A model generated the notes under the pieces. That model saw nothing but the letters and a program-made list of their open reading frames with translations. It was not told the origin of the DNA and did not search any database. From NCBI GenBank assembly GCA_963753055.1, contig CAVWAP010000002.1, positions 124,001 to 188,000 on the forward strand: a DNA stretch of 64,000 bases. Reading direction: 5' to 3'. Each line of letters starts with the position of its first letter. Position 1 is the stretch's first letter. This stretch comes from JAUWGC01 sp963753055 (GTDB lineage Bacteria > Bacteroidota > Bacteroidia > Bacteroidales > B18-G4). A program made the translations under genes and the position numbers. Of the stretch, positions 33,927-41,261 are shown in pieces.

Positions 33927-34649
33927 TTATTTATATGCTATGTGAAGCGCAGCAACTCCACCCACCAATGTCCTGTATTCGACCTGCTTAAATCCTGTCG
34001 AAAGGAGCATGTTTTTAATTTCTTCGGGGTGATAATAATTCTTGACAGAATGGGCCAGGTAATTGTAAGCGCCGTTATGTCCTGAAATCCATCCTCCAAC
34101 GGGCTTCACGATATAACGTATATAGAATAGCCAAAATTGCCTCAGGACCTTTGATTTAGGCTGACTGCTTTCGATGATCACAAATCTTCCATTATCGTCG
34201 AGGACCCTGTAAATTTCGGAAAGGCTTTTGTCTTTCAATGGGTTATGGAAGGTGAGGTTGCGGAAAGCAAAAGCAATACCCACAGATCCAAAGTGTTTGT
34301 CCGGGAAGGGCATTTGCGCAGCATCACCCAACAGATACTCAATATGCATTTTTGCTTTTTTGCTGGATTTGGATCTGGCAATCTCCAGCATCGGTGCACT
34401 GAAGTCCAAACCAGTCAGCTCCCGGGGAGGATTAGGCTGTCGTGAAAGGCTAATTGCAAGGTCTCCCGTGCCGGTGCACAGGTCTAATACTCTAACAGGT
34501 TCATTTTCCAGGCATGCGTGTGCAGCTTTACGGCGCCAGCCTTCATCCAGCCGCATCGTAAGTAAACGGTTCAACACATCATACCGCTGAGGTACCTGGT
34601 TAAACATCTTAAATAATGGTCGCTGATCGTTGTTATTGGCAGTGCTCAC
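33927..34649 (-). CDS. ubiE: Demethylmenaquinone methyltransferase (UbiE/MenG)
   Basis: Adds the last methyl group in menaquinone synthesis using S-adenosylmethionine. It is 240 residues, the usual size. Motif I is VRVLDLCTGTGDLAISLS, followed by LTGLDFSAPMLEIAR, the UbiE motif DAAQMPFPDKHFGSVGIAFA with FRNL, and EIYRVLDDNGRFVIIESSQP. The start is GTG, whose first G is the last base of the lysS TAG stop, so translation is coupled to lysS. Respiratory quinones of Bacteroidota are menaquinones, so the MenG role is expected. Confidence 0.93.
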   Translation of the reverse strand: MSTANNNDQRPLFKMFNQVPQRYDVLNRLLTMRLDEGWRRKAAHACLENEPVRVLDLCTGTGDLAISLSRQPNPPRELTGLDFSAPMLEIARSKSSKKAKMHIEYLLGDAAQMPFPDKHFGSVGIAFAFRNLTFHNPLKDKSLSEIYRVLDDNGRFVIIESSQPKSKVLRQFWLFYIRYIVKPVGGWISGHNGAYNYLAHSVKNYYHPEEIKNMLLSTGFKQVEYRTLVGGVAALHIAYK

Positions 34650-36379
34650 TAGTTAGTTTCAGTAGTTGCCCAGCCCTTTACCACATCAGGGTTCAGTGCA
34701 GGGATATTCAGTTTCATTTTCTTCCTGTATCCATTCAGGTCATTGGCCAGCTTGTTTGGATTTTCAGCCTGCAGGTCTGCCACGGTCTTTAATCCCTTCT
34801 TCTTTATGACAGGGATCCAATCGGCAGGTACACCCAGGGCTATGAATTCTTCGTCACTGGAAGCCTCTTCACGCTTTTCCGGGCGCATTTGCGGAAAGAA
34901 CAACACATCCTGTATTGATGAGGAGTTGGTCATGACCATGGCCAGCCTGTCAATTCCAATACCCAATCCTGCCGTAGGTGGCATCCCGAACTCCAGCGAA
35001 CGCAGGAAATCCTCATCCACAACCATAGATTCCATGTCTCCTCTCTTGCCAAGCTCCAGCTGCTCCTCAAGGCGCCTGCGTTGGTCCAGCGGGTCATTCA
35101 GTTCAGAAAATGCATTACATATTTCTTTCCCATTGCAGATGGCCTCAAACCGTTCGACCAGACCTTCTTGTTTGCGGTGTTTCTTCGCCAGGGGAGACAT
35201 CTCAACAGGATAATCGGTGATAAAGGCAGGCTGGATGAGGTTAGGCTCACACGCCTCACCGAAGATCTCATCAATGATCTTGCCCTTACCCATCGTATCG
35301 TCGAGGGCGATATCCAGCTTCTTTGCAGTAACCCTTAACTCCGCTTCATCCATCTGTGAAATATCAATACCTGTAAATTCCCGGATGACTTCAAACATGG
35401 TATATCTCTTCCATGGCCTTTTAAAGTTGATCATGTGATCACCCACTTTTATTTCTGTGTTGCCATGCAGGTCCAGGGCTATACGCTCTACCATTTCTTC
35501 TACCAGGTCCATCATCCACTGATAGTCTTTATAAGCAACATAAAGCTCCATCTGCGTAAATTCAGGATTATGGAAACGGCTCATTCCTTCATTCCGGAAG
35601 TCTTTGGCAAATTCGAAAACACCATCATAACCACCAACAATCAATCGTTTTAGGTAGAGCTCATTGGCTATCCTTAAATACAATGTCATATCGAGGGTAT
35701 TGTGAAAGGTTTTGAAGGGCCTGGCCGCCGCTCCTCCATACAGAGGTTGTAATACCGGCGTTTCTACCTCCAGGTATCCCTTATCATTCAGGAAGCCGCG
35801 CATGGAGTTGATCAACCTGGCCCGCTGTACGAATGTTTCTTTGTACTGGGGGTTAACGATGAGGTCAACATAGCGCTGACGATAACGCTGTTCAGGATCG
35901 GTGAATGCGTCGTAAACCTTGTCATCTTTTTCTTTGATGACAGGCAGAACCCTTAAGGACTTTGCCAGCAATGTATATTCTTTGACCTGGATGGTGACCT
36001 CCCCCATCTTGGTGGTAAAAACAGAACCCTTTACACCAATAATATCACCTATATCCAGCAGTCTTTTAAATACCGTGTTGTACATGGTTTTGTCCTCACC
36101 AGGGCAAATCTCGTCACGCTTAAAATAAAGCTGCATCCTGCCGGTCATATCCTGTAACTCAACAAAAGATGCTGCACCCATAATACGCCTGCTCATGATC
36201 CTGCCGGCAATCTGAACATCCTGGAACAGGGAATCATCCCCTGGAAATTTTTCCAGGATTTCACTGACTGTTACATTAACCGGATAAGTTTCTGCAGGGT
36301 AAGGATTAATACCAAGATCAACTAATTGCTTTAATGAATCTCTTCTTATTTGTTCCTGTTCGCTCAATTCCAGACTCAT
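34649..36379 (-). CDS. lysS: Lysyl-tRNA synthetase, class II
   Basis: Charges tRNA-Lys. It is 576 residues. The anticodon-binding OB domain spans about 50-165 (VQIAGRIMSRRIMGAASFVE). The class II core follows with motif 1 near VETPVLQPLYGGAAARPF, motif 2 FRNEGMSRFHNPEFTQME, and motif 3 GLGIGIDRLAMVMT. After the normal end (FPQMRPE, about residue 503) there is an extra domain of about 70 residues (GVPADWIPVIKKKGLKTVAD, LNGYRKKMKLN) that looks helix-hairpin-helix-like, as seen in some Bacteroidota LysRS. It heads the lysS-ubiE unit and has its own promoter. Confidence 0.96.
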   Translation of the reverse strand: MSLELSEQEQIRRDSLKQLVDLGINPYPAETYPVNVTVSEILEKFPGDDSLFQDVQIAGRIMSRRIMGAASFVELQDMTGRMQLYFKRDEICPGEDKTMYNTVFKRLLDIGDIIGVKGSVFTTKMGEVTIQVKEYTLLAKSLRVLPVIKEKDDKVYDAFTDPEQRYRQRYVDLIVNPQYKETFVQRARLINSMRGFLNDKGYLEVETPVLQPLYGGAAARPFKTFHNTLDMTLYLRIANELYLKRLIVGGYDGVFEFAKDFRNEGMSRFHNPEFTQMELYVAYKDYQWMMDLVEEMVERIALDLHGNTEIKVGDHMINFKRPWKRYTMFEVIREFTGIDISQMDEAELRVTAKKLDIALDDTMGKGKIIDEIFGEACEPNLIQPAFITDYPVEMSPLAKKHRKQEGLVERFEAICNGKEICNAFSELNDPLDQRRRLEEQLELGKRGDMESMVVDEDFLRSLEFGMPPTAGLGIGIDRLAMVMTNSSSIQDVLFFPQMRPEKREEASSDEEFIALGVPADWIPVIKKKGLKTVADLQAENPNKLANDLNGYRKKMKLNIPALNPDVVKGWATTETN

Positions 36380-36396
36380 AACCTACGAAATTTTTG

Positions 36397-36404
36397 CAAA
36401 GATA
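36397..36404 (-). promoter_or_regulatory. -7 box TATCTTTG for lysS-ubiE
   Basis: An exact TAnnTTTG 17 bp upstream of the lysS ATG, giving a short leader. Confidence 0.6.
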
Positions 36405-36493
36405 AAGAAAGAATACTTTGAAACATTTTATATCACTGGTAATACCATATTTCTTTTCTTTGCGTTGTAATAAAGAATTCAGATGGGATAATA

Positions 36494-37345
36494 ATGTTGC
36501 CCAAAAAAAGAACTAAACCTGATTGGTTGAAGATCCGGCTCCCAGGGGGAAAAGACTACCTTAAAGTAAGGGATATTGTTAACCAGCACAAACTTCATAC
36601 GATCTGTACCAGCGGTCAGTGTCCTAACATGTGTGATTGCTGGGGCCGTGGCACAGCCACATTGATGATCCTTGGAGATATATGTACCAGGTCATGCAAG
36701 TTCTGCGCCGTCAGTACCGGTAAACCTTTGCCAGCAGATCTTGATGAGCCCCGGCGAGTTGCAGAGTCCGTTAAATTAATGAAACTGAAACACTGTGTCC
36801 TCACTTCCGTCGATCGTGATGATTTGGAGGATGGCGGAGCTGAAATATGGGCACAAACAATACGGGCCATTAAGGAATTAAACCCCAACACGACCATTGA
36901 AGCATTGATCCCCGACTTCCAGGGCAGGCTTGACTTGCTTGATATTGTTATCGAAGCTCAGCCTGAGCTCATCTCCCATAATCTTGAAACAGTCAGAAGG
37001 CTTACTTCGCAGATAAGGAGTGTTGCCAATTATGACACCAGCCTGAAAATTATCGAGCATGTCTCAAAGTCAGCTTCCAGGTCAAAATCAGGGATCATGG
37101 TTGGTTTGGGTGAAGTGGAAAATGAAGTATATGAAACGATGGACGACCTGAGGGCCGTTGATTGTAAAGTTTTCACAATAGGACAGTATCTGCAGCCCTC
37201 CTACAGGCATCATCCCGTTATTGATTTTGTCTCACCGGAAGTATTTGAAGGCTTCAGGAAGGCAGGCCTGGAAAAAGGATTTTCTTTTGTTGAAAGCGGC
37301 CCCCTGGTACGCTCCTCTTACCACGCAGAAAAACATATCCGGTAA
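36494..37345 (+). CDS. lipA: Lipoyl synthase
   Basis: A radical SAM enzyme that inserts two sulfurs into protein-bound octanoyl groups to make lipoyl cofactor. It is 283 residues. The auxiliary [4Fe-4S] cluster ligands are Cys38, Cys43 and Cys49 (C-x4-C-x5-C). The radical SAM cluster ligands are Cys64, Cys68 and Cys71 (CTRSCKFC), and the C-terminal RSSYHAE serine motif is intact. lipB follows 24 bp later, and the pair makes the full endogenous lipoylation route. Confidence 0.97.
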   Translation: MLPKKRTKPDWLKIRLPGGKDYLKVRDIVNQHKLHTICTSGQCPNMCDCWGRGTATLMILGDICTRSCKFCAVSTGKPLPADLDEPRRVAESVKLMKLKHCVLTSVDRDDLEDGGAEIWAQTIRAIKELNPNTTIEALIPDFQGRLDLLDIVIEAQPELISHNLETVRRLTSQIRSVANYDTSLKIIEHVSKSASRSKSGIMVGLGEVENEVYETMDDLRAVDCKVFTIGQYLQPSYRHHPVIDFVSPEVFEGFRKAGLEKGFSFVESGPLVRSSYHAEKHIR

Positions 37346-37369
37346 TTCATAAGCTTTGGGTAATTTTGC

Positions 37370-38083
37370 ATGATTATGACAGGCCAGACTAATATTATTT
37401 ACAAGGATCTGGGCTTGATGGATTATCAGCAAGCCTGGGATTACCAGGAAAAAATATTTGGATCAATCACTGACCAGAAGTTAAAAAACAAAAACCTGCC
37501 ATTATCATCCCGGGCTACACCTCAGAATTACCTTTTGTTCTGCGAGCATCCTCATGTTTTTACCATGGGCAAAAGCGGAGATCCTCAAAATCTGCTGATC
37601 AACGAAGAGCAGCTAAAATCAAAGCAGGTAACGTTTTATCGTACCAACAGGGGAGGAGATATTACCTATCATGGCCCTGGCCAGATTGTCGGTTATCCCA
37701 TAATTGATCTTGACCAGTTCAGCCTGGGTATCCGCACTTATATTGAATACCTGGAAGAATCTGTGATCCTTACCCTTAAAGATTTTGATATCCATGCCGG
37801 TCGCTTGCAATCTGCATCAGGCGTCTGGCTTGATCCTGATGCCCCTGGTAAGGCCAGGAAGATCTGTGCTATTGGCGTGAGGGCCTCAAGGGGCGTGACC
37901 ATGCATGGGTTTGCCTTTAATATCAACACCGACCTTTCCTTTTATCAATATATGAACCCCTGTGGATTCACGGATAAAGGCGTTACGTCGATGGAGAAAG
38001 AACTTGATGAGAAGGTTGATATAAAAAGGGTGAAAGAAGTTCTTCGAGATAAATTAATGGCTTTGTTTCTTAAAGATACTTGA
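37370..38083 (+). CDS. lipB: Octanoyl-[ACP]:protein N-octanoyltransferase
   Basis: Transfers octanoate from acyl carrier protein to lipoyl domains, supplying the LipA substrate. It is 237 residues with the conserved RTNRGGDITYHGPGQIVGYP and KICAIGVRASRGVTMHGFAF. The catalytic Cys is in MNPCGFTDKGVTSM and the lysine in VRA-adjacent GKARKICAIG. It has the same direction as, and close spacing to, lipA. Inverted word repeats begin right after the stop. Confidence 0.96.
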   Translation: MIMTGQTNIIYKDLGLMDYQQAWDYQEKIFGSITDQKLKNKNLPLSSRATPQNYLLFCEHPHVFTMGKSGDPQNLLINEEQLKSKQVTFYRTNRGGDITYHGPGQIVGYPIIDLDQFSLGIRTYIEYLEESVILTLKDFDIHAGRLQSASGVWLDPDAPGKARKICAIGVRASRGVTMHGFAFNINTDLSFYQYMNPCGFTDKGVTSMEKELDEKVDIKRVKEVLRDKLMALFLKDT

Positions 38084-38125
38084 TTCATGTTCCATGTTCA
38101 ATGTTCCATGTACCATGTACCAAGT
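38083..38125. repeat. Left inverted repeat of the four-helix-bundle element
   Basis: Words CATGTTCCATGTTCAATG and TTCCATGTACCATGTACC, ending CCAAGTATT. It is complementary, imperfectly, to 38555-38593 and similar to the spacer at 15250-15343. Confidence 0.85.
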
Positions 38126-38190
38126 ATTAATAAAATGTATTTTATTTTGGGTATATATTCTGATTTTGAGTATTAACAAGAAAAGAGTAT

Positions 38191-38547
38191 ATGAAAAAAG
38201 AATTACAAAATAGGGTGATCGATTTTGCAGCAGAGGTTATACAAATGTCAGAATCACTTAATAGAACATTTGAAGCCTGGCATTTAAAAAAACAAATAAT
38301 TCGATCTTCAACATCCAGCGCTTTAAATTATGGTGAAGCACAACATGCTGAAAGCAGAAAAGATTTTATTCATAAACTCAGCATCGTTTTAAAGGAATTA
38401 AGAGAAACCCAAATAAACCTTTTGCTCATAAAAAAGGTAGGGATATGTAAATCCATTGGTAAATATGATCATTTGTTTTCGGAGTGTGATCAACTGATAG
38501 CAATATTTGTTAGCACAATAAAAACTACTAAGAAAAATATGCCATAA
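38191..38547 (+). CDS. Four-helix-bundle protein (23S rRNA intervening-sequence protein family)
   Basis: A 118-residue protein matching the four-helix-bundle/S23 family (TIGR02436 type): VIDFAAEVIQMSESLNRTFE, then LKKQIIRSSTSSALNYGEAQ, ESRKDFIHKLSIVLKELRET and a C-terminal helix ECDQLIAIFVSTIKTTKKN. Members form pentamers, bind nucleic acid in the related Avd protein, and occur inside 23S rRNA intervening sequences or free in genomes. Here it sits alone between two inverted repeats about 510 bp apart, a layout suggesting a small mobile or once-mobile unit (inference). Its molecular job is unknown. Confidence 0.88.
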   Translation: MKKELQNRVIDFAAEVIQMSESLNRTFEAWHLKKQIIRSSTSSALNYGEAQHAESRKDFIHKLSIVLKELRETQINLLLIKKVGICKSIGKYDHLFSECDQLIAIFVSTIKTTKKNMP

Positions 38548-38554
38548 CACACCC

Positions 38555-38593
38555 TGGTACATGGAACATTGAACATTGAACATGGAACATGAT
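38555..38593. repeat. Right inverted repeat of the four-helix-bundle element
   Basis: Words TGGTACATGGAACATTGAAC and ATTGAACATGGAACATG, the complement of the left repeat with a few mismatches. Confidence 0.85.
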
Positions 38594-38594
38594 T

Positions 38595-40481
38595 TCAGGG
38601 ATCAATGCAATAAGAGTACCACTGCACTTTATTAATATCTTTCAAAAACACCCCCTTATGGGTATGTGTAAGCTTGATCTGCACTACGGTATCACCGCTT
38701 AGTTGATTCCCAATGTGCCGGATATATGGCTGGATCCACAGACCGGTCTGTGCGTTATCACGGGAAAACTTATGCCTGACTTCTTTTCCTCCCGCCAGCT
38801 TGTAATGAATGAAAAACTCGCCTTCTTTATATAAAGCACTTTTGATCATGCCGGGTAATGTTCTGCTGACATCCAGCTTAATCTTCAGTATTTGTCCTTC
38901 GGAATAAGGAACATCAAGCCACTGATCATAGCGGATTTCTTCTTTTTTCAGAAGCACCTTTTCTTCCAGCCTGTCATTGCCGGTCCGTTTCCATAAAGAA
39001 CGTTTGCTGTCTTCAAGGATCCTGGTATAATTGCCAAGAAAGGCATTCAAATAGTCTCCATCACTATTCAGCAAATACCGTCCGTCAATGCCGCGTAATC
39101 CATTGTCAGCAGTGCCTGTCCAGATCATGTATTCCGGTGCGTTTTCTGAATTCATGTGCCTGGCATTGATCTTGTCGATGCCAGGGGGGATATACAGGCA
39201 CCCACTCTGCAGGGTAGGACGAGGTTGGTAATTCAAATTATTGATGTAAAAGTAAGTCAGCTCAAAAGCATAAAAATCAATGCTTGCCCCGCCGATCTCA
39301 TCTGTGAAGGCAGGGGGAAGGATGCTTTCCTTCAGGGCTGTCCTGGAGTATTTCAGGTTCTCAGATTTGAAAGTTGAAAAATCGCAAATCATCTCCTTGA
39401 AGTTGTTTACCCCCGTAAGCTGGACCTTGTCATCCATCGTATAGGTCCCGGTATAATTTAAATTAAGATAGTATAAGGCAATCTGGACAAACACCAGGAC
39501 TAAGGTGATAACTTTTATATTCCTGGGAAACAAAAGGACGACTAATGCAAAAAGGAACAGGAAATCAAGGAAATGTTTTGCATGAACATTTTCCTGTCGT
39601 GCAAAGGAATATTTAAAAATGGCAAATACAGCAAGGGCAATAATAAGCAGGATGAAGTTAAGGTCTTTATTGCGGTCAATAACTGGCATTACAAAGAAGA
39701 TTGCAAACAGGATTAGAATGTATAGCCAATTATTATCAGGGTACACTGAAAGTGCTGAAGAATTGCCTGCTACAAGAGGATAGATATGGGCATAATAAGC
39801 AAAGATCTTTAAGGGGTTGCCCAGGAGTATTGAGAAAAAAGCAATAAAAGAAACCAGGGAAAATGCAATTACCAGTAATGTTCTTTTGTGGTTTCTATGT
39901 ATATAGTAATCGTAGATCAGGTAACTGGCACAGATGAGAAAACCAATAAAACCGATATTAATTTTAATAAACAACCCTATCACAGTAAACAATATGCCAG
40001 ATGCAAGAAAGGAAGGCTTGTTGGTTAGCTTGTGTATGATAAGGCTAAAGATAATAATGCCATAAATATTCTGGTCAAAATGTAAGATGTTCGCGAATAC
40101 CAGGGCCAGCAGGAAGGTAAATATTTTCGGCTTTTCCTGGAGATGGCCTATATACAAGATCATCCCGATGAATGTTAGCCTTACTATGATGAGCCAGATA
40201 ATAGCAATTTCCAGGTTGTTCCCAATAGGAAGTGGGTATTTCAAAAACCCCAGGGGACCGAATGTAAAAATAAGGTCTTTAAATGCATCGAAATTGGCAG
40301 CAGCCAGATAATTAATCGCCAGAACATAAGAAGAGTCAAGCCCCCGTGTGATCACAGGATAGAGGCGTGGAAAGGTGAAAATCAGGATGAAGACAGACAG
40401 CAGGAAATAGATAAACCATGGATTATTGAATAACCTTGAGAAGATGAAGAAGGACTTCCCGGAACCTTTCCAGCTGATCAT
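38595..40481 (-). CDS. Large polytopic membrane protein with C-terminal soluble domain
   Basis: A 628-residue protein. The first about 330 residues hold ten to eleven membrane helices (for example NPWFIYFLLSVFILIFTFP and PSFLASGILFTVIGLFIKIN), and an early motif (RGLDSSYVLAINYLAA) sits between the first two. The last about 280 residues are soluble and beta-rich. The layout is like GT-C type glycosyltransferases or related envelope membrane proteins, but I see no certain catalytic motif and give no name. It has its own promoter; the next genes upstream (recO-porZ) are on the same strand. Confidence 0.65.
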   Translation of the reverse strand: MISWKGSGKSFFIFSRLFNNPWFIYFLLSVFILIFTFPRLYPVITRGLDSSYVLAINYLAAANFDAFKDLIFTFGPLGFLKYPLPIGNNLEIAIIWLIIVRLTFIGMILYIGHLQEKPKIFTFLLALVFANILHFDQNIYGIIIFSLIIHKLTNKPSFLASGILFTVIGLFIKINIGFIGFLICASYLIYDYYIHRNHKRTLLVIAFSLVSFIAFFSILLGNPLKIFAYYAHIYPLVAGNSSALSVYPDNNWLYILILFAIFFVMPVIDRNKDLNFILLIIALAVFAIFKYSFARQENVHAKHFLDFLFLFALVVLLFPRNIKVITLVLVFVQIALYYLNLNYTGTYTMDDKVQLTGVNNFKEMICDFSTFKSENLKYSRTALKESILPPAFTDEIGGASIDFYAFELTYFYINNLNYQPRPTLQSGCLYIPPGIDKINARHMNSENAPEYMIWTGTADNGLRGIDGRYLLNSDGDYLNAFLGNYTRILEDSKRSLWKRTGNDRLEEKVLLKKEEIRYDQWLDVPYSEGQILKIKLDVSRTLPGMIKSALYKEGEFFIHYKLAGGKEVRHKFSRDNAQTGLWIQPYIRHIGNQLSGDTVVQIKLTHTHKGVFLKDINKVQWYSYCIDP

Positions 40482-40503
40482 TATTTTCGTTTTGAAACTA
40501 CTT

Positions 40504-40511
40504 CAAATATA
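40504..40511 (-). promoter_or_regulatory. -7 box TATATTTG for the large membrane protein
   Basis: An exact TAnnTTTG 22 bp before its ATG and within the gap after recO. Confidence 0.55.
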
Positions 40512-40529
40512 AAGGAATTTCATTGATAA

Positions 40530-41261
40530 TTATGGATTGTTGAAGATTTCCTTCAGGACAAGATGAGACTGGATTTCCTGCATGCCATCATAATGCAGGT
40601 GATAATAAGTGATCAGGTGATCAAGGATCTGATTTCGATTTCCTCGCCTGATATTCAGCGAGATAGGGTCTGGTGGATGATGGTGGATAAGCATGGAGAA
40701 TTGCTCACTTAAAGGTTGATCAATATGGAGTGCATGCCCGGGTTGATTTTTACAAAAGCTTCCTTCTTTAAGATCGAAAAAGGGAGATTGGGACTGGTAT
40801 TTTCCCTGGGGGAAGAAGCCCAGGTGCTTTGACAGGTGTACCATGAAGTGCAGATGAAAATCAGCTATATCATCTTCCTGATGATCAAGCTGCCGGATCA
40901 TTACATTAAGAAAATGGAACAGTTCGGGATTTGCTTCTTCCTCCTTGATGGTTTTAGTAAGTACATCCCCAAGGAACATTGCTATGGAACTTTTTCTGAT
41001 ATCAAAAGGCAAAGATGTAAAGACATGTGCCACCCTGGCCTCTTTAATGTTTTGCAGGCTGCTCTTTTCCTTATTGTAGACCTCCATTTCGAGCAATGAG
41101 AGTGGTTGGAACAGTGATGCTTTCAACCTGGCCTTTGGTTTTCTGGCTCCCCTGACCAGATAGCTTTGAAGGCCAAACTTATCGGTATATATCCTGGTGA
41201 TCAGGCTTGTTTCAGCATACTTAATAGAATGAAATACAATCCCCCTTGCTTTGTGTATCAT
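40530..41261 (-). CDS. recO: DNA repair protein RecO
   Basis: A recombination mediator that loads RecA with RecF/RecR and anneals strands. It is 243 residues. The N-terminal OB fold (KARGIVFHSIKYAETSLITR, FGLQSYLVRGARKPKARLK) is followed by the helical C-terminal domain (HLSKHLGFFPQGKY). The zinc-finger cysteines of some RecO proteins are absent. It starts immediately after the porZ stop and belongs to the same transcript. Confidence 0.92.
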   Translation of the reverse strand: MIHKARGIVFHSIKYAETSLITRIYTDKFGLQSYLVRGARKPKARLKASLFQPLSLLEMEVYNKEKSSLQNIKEARVAHVFTSLPFDIRKSSIAMFLGDVLTKTIKEEEANPELFHFLNVMIRQLDHQEDDIADFHLHFMVHLSKHLGFFPQGKYQSQSPFFDLKEGSFCKNQPGHALHIDQPLSEQFSMLIHHHPPDPISLNIRRGNRNQILDHLITYYHLHYDGMQEIQSHLVLKEIFNNP

